A stretch of 64,000 nt of DNA from Prochlorococcus sp. AG-409-M05 (GCA_003215435.1 QCKJ01000008.1:1-64000); one strand, 5' to 3'. Shown: positions 18,016 to 25,540, counted from the stretch's first letter. The notes: generated from the sequence alone by a model not told the origin. A program made the numbers and translations.

Positions 18016-18369
18016 TTATTGATAATATTTATCTACTCCTAATTTGTTCCAGAGAAACCTCGAAAATCTCGGAGCCGCAATTATTGCTGATAGCATTAGT
18101 GGAACTATGACCCAGTAAGTATTATTTATCACCAACAAATATGTTATGTAGGAAAGTGCGGCAAGTTGGGCAAGGCCTAGGAATGTAAAAGTAGTACCTC
18201 TTGGGTATCTTAGAGCTTTATAAAGCAGTACGGTTGTAATACCAAGTGTAAAGGCTGATGGTATAGCTTTTGCTATTGTTACTATCCAATGGTTAATTAA
18301 AATCGGAAAAAAGTACAATGCAATTAATAAAATAATTACTGTTGAAAATAGAGATTGTTGTCTACTCAT
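18016..18369 (-). CDS. Hypothetical membrane protein, about 117 aa
   Basis: I do not recognise it. It has three or four hydrophobic segments (LFSTVIILLIALYFFPILI, ITTVLLYKAL, LGLAQLAALSYITYLLVI, VIVPLMLSAIIAA) and a short basic C-terminus. I prefer the second Met (MSRQQSL, 18369) over the first at 18390 because the upstream residues are not membrane-like. It lies 40 bases downstream of the 101-aa protein gene on the same strand. Confidence 0.55.
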   Translation of the reverse strand: MSRQQSLFSTVIILLIALYFFPILINHWIVTIAKAIPSAFTLGITTVLLYKALRYPRGTTFTFLGLAQLAALSYITYLLVINNTYWVIVPLMLSAIIAAPRFSRFLWNKLGVDKYYQ

Positions 18370-18429
18370 GAGTAATATTATGTTCCTCAATCTTAGATCT
18401 ATGTATTAATATAGCTGATTTTGCTTGTT

Positions 18430-18735
18430 CTAGCTATATAAATATGCTATTTCGGCGGCTTTGAGTCCTTCCCAACCTGAGTCAATAAGCTTTTTATTCA
18501 AAGTATCTTGGTCATAGTGCTTGGCACCTGTCATGATGATCTTTTTTCTCATAGCTACCCTTACCCTGCAAACCCTGGCAGCCTCTTTTTCCATTACCTC
18601 TTTGTAGAAGGTGAGCATTTCATCAGGGAGTGGAACTCCATTCAGGTCTATTCCTTCCTCAATGGCCCGGTTAATCGAGTCTGGACTTGAGTTTACATCT
18701 ACTACATCTAGAGGTTCAGCAAATGTCGATTGCAT
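18430..18735 (-). CDS. Hypothetical soluble protein, 101 aa
   Basis: I do not recognise a named family. The protein is acidic in its first half (DVVDVNSSPDSINRAIEEGI) and basic in a central RVRVAMRKKI segment, with no membrane span. It starts at ATG 18735 and is followed by a small membrane protein gene 61 bases away. The sustained reading frame with balanced composition supports a real gene. Function unknown. Confidence 0.6.
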   Translation of the reverse strand: MQSTFAEPLDVVDVNSSPDSINRAIEEGIDLNGVPLPDEMLTFYKEVMEKEAARVCRVRVAMRKKIIMTGAKHYDQDTLNKKLIDSGWEGLKAAEIAYLYS

Positions 18736-18927
18736 GATTCCCAGGAGTTCATCTTAACTTTCCCCTTATAGCTTATGGAGCTTATTAGGGTAGTACGATG
18801 TTAAGAGAAGTAATAGGTGATTGACTTTTGAGGGCAATCATTTGTTATCAGATAGGCATATTACGTTGATTGATTTGAAAGTCTCTATTTTTTCATGTCT
18901 TATAGTTAACGTATTTTGTTATAGAGC

Positions 18928-19089
18928 TCAATTTGAAATTATATAAACAATAATTATAACGATTATTCCAATTAGTAAATAATGATTTCGATTAAGCTTT
19001 ATAGGTAGATCGAGGATTATATCTTTCTTATTATTTTTTAAAGGTGATGGTATGCGTACATACTTGCCATTTTCATCAAAAGGGCTCAT
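18928..19089 (-). CDS. Small tail-anchored membrane protein, 53 aa
   Basis: An ORF from ATG 19089 encodes MSPFDENGKYVRIPSPLKNN, a basic linker, and a C-terminal hydrophobic stretch YLLIGIIVIIIVYIISN that could anchor it. This layout, soluble head and C-terminal span, is seen in many small bacterial membrane proteins. No family is recognised and it is too short for ordinary ORF callers. Confidence 0.5.
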   Translation of the reverse strand: MSPFDENGKYVRIPSPLKNNKKDIILDLPIKLNRNHYLLIGIIVIIIVYIISN

Positions 19090-19223
19090 GAAATCTAACG
19101 ATATTTTAAGTAAATATATTATACCCTCAAGCCACTAATGTCTCATATTTTTTGTTGTGTTACACATCTTCAACCGCAATGATCTTATTTGTTGTAGTCT
19201 TTTACCATTGACTCGCTATTCAA

Positions 19224-19493
19224 ATGGCTAGGAAACGAAGAAAACTGTGTAAAGAAATGGAAAAGCAGATTTCCATAATTCTTCAACAAATAGAATTAAA
19301 TACAGCTCTGATTAATGATATAGATGACGAGGAATTACTTGGCGACTATTTACAAGCTTTTACTCCTATTAAAGTTACTGCCCTTACTCTTGATAGTGAG
19401 TATAAATTACATGGGATATCTGATTTGGCGCAGAAGCTGCTAAATCAATACAATGAACAGATAAAGCACTTTAATGAAGAATATGAATTGTAG
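19224..19493 (+). CDS. Small hypothetical protein, 89 aa
   Basis: I do not recognise it. It begins with a very basic stretch (MARKRRKLCKEMEKQ) and continues as an amphipathic helix-rich, acidic region without hydrophobic spans. The basic head could contact nucleic acid, which is only inference. It starts 135 bases after the divergent small membrane protein and converges with the 77-aa gene, with 9 bases between stops. Confidence 0.5.
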   Translation: MARKRRKLCKEMEKQISIILQQIELNTALINDIDDEELLGDYLQAFTPIKVTALTLDSEYKLHGISDLAQKLLNQYNEQIKHFNEEYEL

Positions 19494-19502
19494 ACTTGTG
19501 AT

Positions 19503-19736
19503 TTAGTTGTACTTAATAGGCGACAGTCCTTGTTTTATCGATTTCTTATCTTTGTATTTCCATGGGACAACTTTTATAGCTATTGGACCTATTGATGGTA
19601 TCGATTTAATCCTATGCACGCATCTATACCTTCTATGTTGAGTAGAGCAGTTTGGACTTACTGGGTATCTGGGGTATGCCGATGCAGGTAAAAGGTGTAC
19701 TAATAATAATAAAAAAATATAGATTGATTTAAACAT
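19503..19736 (-). CDS. Small secreted cationic protein, 77 aa
   Basis: A clear signal peptide (MFKSIYIFLLLLVHLLPASA, 20 residues) ends at an ASA cleavage site. The remaining 57 residues contain 13 Lys/Arg, one Asp and two Cys in NCSTQHRRYRC, so the mature product is strongly basic and may form one disulphide. No family is recognised. The export signal and composition could fit an antimicrobial or cell-surface peptide, but this is inference. It converges with the plus-strand 89-aa ORF. Confidence 0.6.
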   Translation of the reverse strand: MFKSIYIFLLLLVHLLPASAYPRYPVSPNCSTQHRRYRCVHRIKSIPSIGPIAIKVVPWKYKDKKSIKQGLSPIKYN

Positions 19737-19821
19737 ATCAATTAGATATTCATAGTCTATTTATTTTAGTGCGATTAAGCGACTAGTCAATATATTTAAT
19801 TTAACGAGGATCTTAAACTTT

Positions 19822-20160
19822 CTATTTATCTTCATCTGAGTTCGGCTCCTTAATATCTTGATCATCATTTAAAGCTCTTATTGTATCTTCCATTTCAATT
19901 GAGTCTTTAGAGGGTTTTTCAAGGGAGGTTTGTGGTTCCTTAATCGTATTTTCTATTCCAATATGTTTTAATGCCTCTTTCTTATTTGCTATAGGTACCT
20001 CCAATCTTTTTTGTGATTGAATTGTTTCATATAGCTTTGGATGAGCTGTAATACCATTTTCACAGTACCTACAAACGTTGCCATCTACCCTGAATAAGTT
20101 TAGTGGGTAAGGGTTAAGGCAATTTGTGCATTGCCTTTGCTCAGCATCTGGGATTTTCAT
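19822..20160 (-). CDS. Small protein with zinc-ribbon-like CxxC pairs, 112 aa
   Basis: Residues 11-33 carry CTNC and CRYC, two CxxC pairs separated by 15 residues, the spacing of a zinc ribbon. The rest is a long, highly charged, probably disordered tail rich in Glu, Asp and Lys. No family is recognised. The metal site suggests nucleic acid or protein binding. Lone gene on the minus strand with 66-85 base gaps on either side. Confidence 0.6.
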   Translation of the reverse strand: MKIPDAEQRQCTNCLNPYPLNLFRVDGNVCRYCENGITAHPKLYETIQSQKRLEVPIANKKEALKHIGIENTIKEPQTSLEKPSKDSIEMEDTIRALNDDQDIKEPNSDEDK

Positions 20161-20226
20161 ATAAGTCTATGATTTTTTCACATTAACCTGGAGCTGCAGT
20201 TTTCATGTACATGAACAAATCATAGA

Positions 20227-20727
20227 CTAACGCACCTTCTTTTGCATAAAAAAATAAACTCCGAATATACATAGGAGAATGGGTAGTGCATATATAGCTG
20301 TTATTACACCTATTACTGCTACCCATGCCATGAGTACTCCAATCAGCAAAATAAAGCACAAATTGAAAATTCTTCTAATTCTTTTATACCAATAAACTCC
20401 TTTCAGCTTATCAAGAGTATCTACAACTTTCTTCCTCTCATTAATAAGCATTTTTATCTGCTTACTGTGCCAACTAACAGATTCGTTTGCTGCTGCTGTA
20501 TAAAATTTATTTTGAAGACTGCCAATTAGTCCTTTTCTACTATCAAAACCTGACTTTATTCTTACTACCTGAGCTTGTAATAGACGACTGGTCAGGTCAC
20601 TCAACTCAGCGTCTATAGTAATCAGTTTTTCTTCAAGATTTCCTATCAAGGCTGATTTAGGATCCTTCCCTCCTTTTTTTATTATCGCAACATTATGTCT
20701 AGAATTTGTCAATATATCTTTCAGCAT
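20227..20727 (-). CDS. Hypothetical protein with helical N-terminus and membrane tail, 166 aa
   Basis: I do not recognise it. Residues about 1-110 are charged and helix-rich, with heptad-like spacing around LEEKLITIDAELSDL, which suggests a coiled coil. Residues about 117-162 are two hydrophobic spans (IFNLCFILLIGVLMAWVAVI and TAIYALPILLCIFGVYFF), followed by a short basic end. It therefore looks like a membrane protein with a large cytoplasmic head. Confidence 0.6.
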   Translation of the reverse strand: MLKDILTNSRHNVAIIKKGGKDPKSALIGNLEEKLITIDAELSDLTSRLLQAQVVRIKSGFDSRKGLIGSLQNKFYTAAANESVSWHSKQIKMLINERKKVVDTLDKLKGVYWYKRIRRIFNLCFILLIGVLMAWVAVIGVITAIYALPILLCIFGVYFFMQKKVR

Positions 20728-20833
20728 TTATTTTTTTTTTTGATAGGTTTTGCATTTTCCTATACATTAACATATTTTTTGTTTTAATTTAATTAAAATC
20801 ATTTATCTTGTAAGGGTGAGTCCATATAAAATA

Positions 20834-21124
20834 TTAGTTGTTTTGAGCACTGTCAACACGGCTTAGACAGTAGATGCTAGTAGCTAACCAAACAAGTTTC
20901 ATTATAGAGGTTCTCTCATTGTCATTATCATCCATTAATTGTTCTTTGATAACACCGGTTTCTTCGATTAAGATGTCAATGTCATTTTTGAACTTTGAGT
21001 ATAGGAACTCTAGTTCTGCAAATTCCTTAAAGCCATCAAATCCTGACGATATCCCATATTTGTTTACTCTTCTAAGCTCATCTGTATCTGCAAAACGGTT
21101 ATCAAGAAATTCTATAAAGTCCAT
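20834..21124 (-). CDS. Hypothetical acidic protein, 96 aa
   Basis: I do not recognise it. The protein is acidic and helix-rich, with no cysteine motif or membrane span; a C-terminal WLATSIYCLSRV is mildly hydrophobic. The complementary frame (20874-21170) is open too but has a less natural composition, so I prefer this strand. Confidence 0.5.
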   Translation of the reverse strand: MDFIEFLDNRFADTDELRRVNKYGISSGFDGFKEFAELEFLYSKFKNDIDILIEETGVIKEQLMDDNDNERTSIMKLVWLATSIYCLSRVDSAQNN

Positions 21125-21222
21125 TTTCTATTTTATAAGTTTAAGCCAGTTTAAAGTACAAAAAACATGAGGCCTTACCTTCCGATACTAACGGCTTGTG
21201 GGTAAAGTGTAAACTACAGTTT

Positions 21223-21570
21223 TTACCATTTACGAACATTATCACTTTTAATAGGTATCATCAAACCCGAGTCTTCTGAAGGGTGAAGACAGTATTTATT
21301 TTTATCAATTGACACCTCTTGTTGAATGTGTTGATCTCTCCTGGCATTCCAGTGGGATCTCTCTATTTGTGCCCATCCCGATTTCCACTTTGTTTCATCC
21401 TGAAGTTCTTTCCACGAAACCTTAAGGCTAATCCTCCCATCTAGTACAGATACAAGCTGAGCCCAACGGTAGTCACTTTTACCACCATAATTGATTGCAA
21501 CATAATATCTGTATCCACTAATTGCCTTTTCACTAGTCCAGGCTTTTCTTGGAGGCCATGAATTTTTCAT
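21223..21570 (-). CDS. Trp-rich protein of the TIGR02450 type
   Basis: The 115-aa protein has eight or so Trp residues and a core with ISLKVSWKELQDETKWKSGW that matches the small Trp-rich family TIGR02450 found in cyanobacteria and proteobacteria, function unknown. This copy is longer than the usual 60-70 residues at both ends. Start at ATG 21570 follows the stop of an upstream small membrane protein by 2 bases, so they are coupled. Confidence 0.65.
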   Translation of the reverse strand: MKNSWPPRKAWTSEKAISGYRYYVAINYGGKSDYRWAQLVSVLDGRISLKVSWKELQDETKWKSGWAQIERSHWNARRDQHIQQEVSIDKNKYCLHPSEDSGLMIPIKSDNVRKW

Positions 21571-21572
21571 AG

Positions 21573-21830
21573 TTAGTAGTGATATCTTTTAATTACTATG
21601 GCTATATTTTTTTCCTCTGATTCATTATATAGTAACCATTGTCGAGTTTCTAAATCATGATCACAATCATATTTTAATTCACTTGTATTTCTTATATATA
21701 AATCATAATGACATGCCCGATCTGCTTCAAAAGCTGATTTGTAATCAAGGAAAATCAGTTTTATTGCGCTTGCAAGGCAATAAAAACTTACCAAGATACA
21801 AACTAAGATTATTAATACTTTTTTGTTCAT
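21573..21830 (-). CDS. Small membrane-anchored hypothetical protein
   Basis: The N-terminus KKVLIILVCILVSFYCLASAI is a signal anchor or signal peptide followed by a short polar domain with two Cys and several acidic residues. I use the second Met (MNKKVL); an in-frame Met three codons upstream exists. Its stop is two bases from the start of the Trp-rich gene, so the pair is probably one transcript. Function unknown. Confidence 0.5.
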   Translation of the reverse strand: MNKKVLIILVCILVSFYCLASAIKLIFLDYKSAFEADRACHYDLYIRNTSELKYDCDHDLETRQWLLYNESEEKNIAIVIKRYHY

Positions 21831-21876
21831 AAAATTCATTAAAGCGTTATTACTTTAAACCTATTTTAAAAATCAG

Positions 21877-22335
21877 TTGCATATTACACATATTGTATCT
21901 CTCTTCTTGCCAGCAGCACAATCTCCATACTATATAATTATAGGGCATTTAACGTTGTTAATAGGGTTATCCATGATGTTTACTCTATTTATAAGTCCAT
22001 TCCAAACTGCTACCTTGTCTTTACTGACTTGTGCTGTTTCTGGTTATATATTTGCTAGGCTTCTTCGAGCTAAGTTATTGGACTGGGAAAACAATAGGAT
22101 TTCACCACTACCTATTGCTAATGCTAAAACACTTTTCTCATGGGTCGTGTTTTTTCTAGGCATTACAATATTATTTACGTCTGCATTGGTTATATATGAT
22201 TTTTCTATAAAGACTTCATTTGTTTTTTCCATTGTTATTTCAACAAGTTCGTCGGCAATTATGTGGTCTTTAATAAAAAGTTTAATGACTGAGGTCCAAA
22301 ATGGTACAGTCAAAGAGCTAGATCAATTCTTTTAG
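21877..22335 (+). CDS. Hypothetical membrane protein with four spans
   Basis: I do not recognise it. Spans are visible around IIIGHLTLLIGLSMMFTLFI, ATLSLLTCAVSGYIFARLL, LFSWVVFFLGITILF and FVFSIVISTSSSAIMWSLI, with a polar tail. The first possible start is TTG at 21877; no ATG appears until the first span, so the true start is uncertain. It converges with the 60-aa gene that follows, 8 bases apart. Confidence 0.5.
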   Translation: MHITHIVSLFLPAAQSPYYIIIGHLTLLIGLSMMFTLFISPFQTATLSLLTCAVSGYIFARLLRAKLLDWENNRISPLPIANAKTLFSWVVFFLGITILFTSALVIYDFSIKTSFVFSIVISTSSSAIMWSLIKSLMTEVQNGTVKELDQFF

Positions 22336-22343
22336 AAGCAGGT

Positions 22344-22526
22344 TTAGGCTCTTTTCCCTTTCCTTAGACTTTCTCGATAATCACTATCGGTCCAATAATC
22401 ATCAACGTAAAAGGAAAATACAGTTACCCCAACGCCAGCGGTGAGCATTGCACCCAAAATCAATACTACGTATAGAAAGGGCTGGGATAAGAGCCATTCG
22501 TTGTTAGCAGCTATCGCTAAGATCAT
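22344..22526 (-). CDS. Small membrane protein, 60 aa
   Basis: One hydrophobic span (FLYVVLILGAMLTAGVGVTVF, about residues 17-37) is flanked by a polar N-terminus and a charged tail, DDYWTDSDYRESLRKGKR. No family is recognised. The composition and a clean ATG at 22526 favour a real gene. It resembles accessory small membrane subunits, but nothing identifies a complex. Confidence 0.5.
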   Translation of the reverse strand: MILAIAANNEWLLSQPFLYVVLILGAMLTAGVGVTVFSFYVDDYWTDSDYRESLRKGKRA

Positions 22527-22594
22527 AAATATTCAGTGTTTTGATTAATTAATACCTTATTTTTGATCATCTATAGACAGTTATCAATAAGTGT

Positions 22595-22855
22595 TTATGC
22601 TGCTTTGTCTATAAGCTTTGAGTCTTTTGCTCGCCAATACTCTATCTCTTCTTTGCACCACTCTATGTGGTATATCACCTCTGGATGCCATGGTTTTCCT
22701 TTTTTCCTCAATCTGATCAGGTTATTGTCTGGAGCGCTTCTCCAGTGAGTGCCAGCTTTTAGGTAGCCGAATTCCCTCCATTCAGTTAACTTGTCCTCAC
22801 TTACACCAAAGACTTTACTTGCTTCAGTTGAGTTGACCCATTGGTTTTTATTCAT
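22595..22855 (-). CDS. Small helix-turn-helix protein, excisionase/MerR-like
   Basis: The 86-aa protein opens with WVNSTEASKVFGVSEDKLTEWREFGYLKAG broken into the pattern of a MerR/Xis-type winged helix (Ser-Thr-x-x-Ala, then GVS, then W-R). Next come a basic segment IRLRKKGKPWHP and a C-terminal helix with IEWCKEEIEYWRAK. DNA binding is likely. Such proteins regulate genes or control excision of mobile elements; no recombinase is nearby. Confidence 0.6.
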   Translation of the reverse strand: MNKNQWVNSTEASKVFGVSEDKLTEWREFGYLKAGTHWRSAPDNNLIRLRKKGKPWHPEVIYHIEWCKEEIEYWRAKDSKLIDKAA

Positions 22856-23015
22856 TTCTATTGATTGGCTATCCTTTGATAACTTCTTTTATTTTGTCCA
22901 GCAAGTTAACTACAGAATTATTCTGATACCCTAACACTTTCCTAATAAGCATAATTACTTGTATAAAGCTTAATTATTTTTTCTATTTGTACTCAGTGTA
23001 GGATGCTTTATTGCC

Positions 23016-23723
23016 CTAACTTAAATCGACTAATTCACTATTTATGTTTTCCCTAAAATAAATTAGCCCCAGTTCGATGCCTTCATTCATTGACAAGGTT
23101 GATAGCTCTTTATTTACTGATTTATCATAGAAATGATCATAAGTTAATATTTGCTTTTGGACTGATTTTATTAGTTCATCAAGCTTGAAAATATATTTTC
23201 TCTTGTTTACCTTAATAGCAAGTTCTCGTAATGTAATCGCTAGTGCGAGCTTGCGTGTATTTATTGAATTAAGAACCTTCATTTGATTATTTAAAGTATG
23301 CTCTAGTGGCATAATAGGAATATCATAGCCTAGTTCTTTTTGATCTATTAGTAAGTCAGTCTGTAAGTTCTTTTTCATCTCAACTTTCAACTCTGTAGAA
23401 ATCGCTATTGACTGTGCGAAATTTATTAACTTTTTCCTCCTGACCTCTTTCATCCTCAAAAGGCTCCTCACGGATGCCTTGATTGATGTTACATTTACTA
23501 AGGTGTTATTTATTTTATCAACCAGAGAGTTAAGATAAATCTCGTTTCTTCGATTAGTGCTATTTGATTTATTGCAATTATTCTCTTCCTCCTCAAGTAT
23601 CCATTGTGCAATCTTATTTTCAATGTCATTGGTGATTGACCAACGAACTTGACAACCAAGTAAAATAGTAATTTCGTAAATATATTTCTTATATATCTTA
23701 TCTGTTTCTCGATCCATATCCAT
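23016..23723 (-). CDS. Hypothetical protein, 235 aa
   Basis: I do not recognise it. The protein is long for this small-gene stretch, helical and charged, with several Leu/Ile-rich amphipathic segments (VDKINNTLVNVTSIKASV, MPLEHTLNNQMKVLNSI) but no membrane span or catalytic motif. The start may be ATG 23723 or one two codons later. Base composition is AT-rich like its neighbours. It is followed by no clear operon partner. Confidence 0.55.
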   Translation of the reverse strand: MDMDRETDKIYKKYIYEITILLGCQVRWSITNDIENKIAQWILEEEENNCNKSNSTNRRNEIYLNSLVDKINNTLVNVTSIKASVRSLLRMKEVRRKKLINFAQSIAISTELKVEMKKNLQTDLLIDQKELGYDIPIMPLEHTLNNQMKVLNSINTRKLALAITLRELAIKVNKRKYIFKLDELIKSVQKQILTYDHFYDKSVNKELSTLSMNEGIELGLIYFRENINSELVDLS

Positions 23724-23767
23724 TGAGAAGCTCGAATTACATCAATTAAATCATATCAAAAGACTTC

Positions 23768-24049
23768 TCATTTTTTTGGTTTTGTCTCTTTAATCTTTCT
23801 AAGCAAGTCCTCTTTACTTAGCTTAGATAGAAGAAAGACTTCTTGAACAGTTTTCCCCTTTCTTGCTAACAGCTTATATCCTCCCTTTATTTCACAAGTT
23901 ATTTTTATTTGCATTGTAGGAGATCTGCCTTTAGATCTTTTAATTACTCCAGGAGTAATAGTTCCGATTCCATCTTTACGAGAGAGTGCCTTTAGCCATG
24001 GGATTAAGCCATCAAGGTATGTACTGTGACTTATAACTAATCTCCCCAC
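23768..24049 (-). CDS. DUF2103 family predicted metal-binding protein
   Basis: The 93-aa protein begins MGRLVISHSTYLDGLIPWL, continues through a glycine- and Pro-rich GIGTITPGVIKRSKGRSPTM and a GGYKLLARKGKTVQEVF segment, a pattern I recognise from the cyanobacterial/archaeal DUF2103 family, predicted to bind metal. Function is unknown. The family members are about 90-200 residues, so this is a compact but complete copy. Confidence 0.75.
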   Translation of the reverse strand: MGRLVISHSTYLDGLIPWLKALSRKDGIGTITPGVIKRSKGRSPTMQIKITCEIKGGYKLLARKGKTVQEVFLLSKLSKEDLLRKIKETKPKK

Positions 24050-24210
24050 TATCAGCCTCTATGAATATGTGTAATGATTACTTTTTATAAGCTACTCCAA
24101 TCATGATGCTTTTAGTCTAGTTAACTTGTTTTCGGATATTTAATTTACTAAATCACTTATATATAATTACTGTCTTTATTAGTCTTTTTTCCATTAGCTG
24201 CCTTTATTAT

Positions 24211-24519
24211 TCAGCATTTTTCTATTGGCGCCATTGTTAAGCCTTCTCCAGCAAGTTGTTGATGGTATAGCTCGGCTTGCTCTAGTGGTCCACACCAGAC
24301 CTCCGCTGCACCATCTTTGTCTATTTTGTGAGCAATTTCCCAGGCTCTTTTTTCCTTCATGCCTGGAATAATTTTTACAAGACACTCGACTACATGCTGA
24401 AACGTATTTACATCATCGTCTAACACAATTACTCGCGCTTCTGGATAGCGCACGAGCTGCTTCGACCGCTCTAGAGTGGTTCCTGGGCTGGATCTAGTCG
24501 CAAATGCCATTTCTGTCAT
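24211..24519 (-). CDS. clpS: ClpS, N-degron adaptor for the ClpCP protease
   Basis: The protein (about 102 aa) has the ClpS core: a flexible N-terminus, VIVLDDDVNTFQHVVECL with the amino-acid-binding acidic cluster, and a C-terminal WCGPLEQAELYHQQL helix. ClpS recognises N-terminal residues of doomed proteins and hands them to ClpC-ClpP. Start taken at ATG 24519; a Met two codons earlier is also possible. A clpP gene lies 1.1 kb away on the opposite strand. petN reads divergently from its 5' side. Confidence 0.85.
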   Translation of the reverse strand: MTEMAFATRSSPGTTLERSKQLVRYPEARVIVLDDDVNTFQHVVECLVKIIPGMKEKRAWEIAHKIDKDGAAEVWCGPLEQAELYHQQLAGEGLTMAPIEKC

Positions 24520-24581
24520 GTGCAATGGACGTGTAACCTTGTAAAAGCCTATATGCTAAATCACGATTAAAGGTAAAAATC

Positions 24582-24683
24582 ATGCTGTTTAGCCTTGCGT
24601 GGGCCTCACTAGCCTTTGTTTTCACTTTCTCTATAGCGATGGTTGTATGGGGGCGTAATGGGGATGGGTCTATCAACTTCTGA
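24582..24683 (+). CDS. petN: Cytochrome b6f complex subunit PetN
   Basis: The 33-residue ORF reads [20 protein letters not shown] and ends [13 protein letters not shown], which is PetN almost residue for residue; the [10 protein letters not shown] end is diagnostic. PetN is a single-span subunit of the thylakoid cytochrome b6f complex. Start ATG 24582 and stop at 24681-24683 are clear. It diverges from clpS. A longer frame overlaps its last 20 bases. Confidence 0.95.
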   Translation: MLFSLAWASLAFVFTFSIAMVVWGRNGDGSINF

Positions 24684-24828
24684 TTTGACACAAGCGATTA
24701 CATCTCTTTCGCTTAATGGCCTATTAGGGCTTTTAGCAGCAGGGCTGCTTGTTTTTGTGACCATAGCTGTCATTTATTTATCCATAATTGAAGGAAAGGA
24801 CAAAAGACGACGCAAGAATATTGATTAG
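24664..24828 (+). CDS. Small membrane protein overlapping petN, 54 aa
   Basis: The ORF from ATG 24664 reads [19 protein letters not shown], a hydrophobic span [22 protein letters not shown] and a basic end GKDKRRRK. It overlaps the last 20 bases of petN in another frame, so it would be translated from the same message. I cannot assign it to any known photosynthetic subunit. The hydrophobic span and positive tail resemble a real anchored protein. Confidence 0.5.
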   Translation: MGLSTSDLTQAITSLSLNGLLGLLAAGLLVFVTIAVIYLSIIEGKDKRRRKNID

Positions 24829-24847
24829 GCCACAACCCCTGAAGGTT

Positions 24848-25540
24848 TTAATTGGAGTGCTTAGATCCTTTTGTCTCAGGTTCATTTGCTAAATTCCTTT
24901 TTTTCTTTTCCATAGCAATTGATTCATTTAGTAGCTCAATGGCTTGATTTAGTTTGTTTAAATTTGATTTATATAAACTTAAATCTTTTTCCACACGAAT
25001 TTTTGAAAAGCCAATATAATCAGTTAATTTAAGCACTGCTTCTTCTGTAGTTTTATCCTGTAGGCTTTCAGTGATCTTTCCTTTCGAAAGTAACGCTAAT
25101 GCTCCAATAGTAGTTAACCTAGAATAATAATTGTCATTAGTTTTAAGCTTAGTTATATCATTTCCTAAAGACTCTGGAATGTCCAGCACTTCTTTCTTCT
25201 CAGGGTTATTTATCTTTTCTAAATCTATTGACCCAGTGTCTGACATTAATTTTTTGGCAGCCGACCTTAAATCATTTGGGTTAAAGCCTGTACTCTGACA
25301 CAAGGAATCAAACAATCCAGGTAGATGTTCTTTTGGTTTGTAGCCTTGGGTAAAGGTTTCAAAAACATTTTGTAGTCCCAGAGCAAATAGACCGCTTGGC
25401 TTGAATTTTTTTTGGTGGCTTAGTAGGTGCAGCTCTACCAGTAGCTCATCTGCTAAACGCCTATAAAGAGCTGGTATGACGTTTGGGAAGGACTTATGAA
25501 AAGATTGCTTGCTATCTGCAAGTGTCTGGTTAGCAGTCAA
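24848..25540 (-). CDS. thf1: Thf1/Psb29, photosystem II biogenesis protein
   Basis: The 230-aa protein begins with a family-typical stretch: KQSFHKSFPNVIPALYRRLADELLVELHLL (read in pieces) and FALGLQNVFETFTQGY, which I recognise from Thylakoid formation 1/Psb29. In plants and cyanobacteria it stabilises photosystem II and the FtsH complex under stress. The C-terminus is a charged, helix-rich tail. It diverges from clpP, whose start is about 80 bases away, and is convergent with the small petN-linked gene. Confidence 0.9.
   Translation of the reverse strand: MTANQTLADSKQSFHKSFPNVIPALYRRLADELLVELHLLSHQKKFKPSGLFALGLQNVFETFTQGYKPKEHLPGLFDSLCQSTGFNPNDLRSAAKKLMSDTGSIDLEKINNPEKKEVLDIPESLGNDITKLKTNDNYYSRLTTIGALALLSKGKITESLQDKTTEEAVLKLTDYIGFSKIRVEKDLSLYKSNLNKLNQAIELLNESIAMEKKKRNLANEPETKGSKHSN

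Noticed and set aside
20874-21170. 98-aa plus-strand frame antisense to the acidic 96-aa ORF
   Set aside because: Very Ser-rich shadow composition; the opposite strand looks more like a protein, though evidence is thin for both.
17225-24060. Prophage or integrated mobile element
   Set aside because: No integrase, structural phage gene, tRNA border or terminal repeat was found; only one Xis/MerR-like protein.
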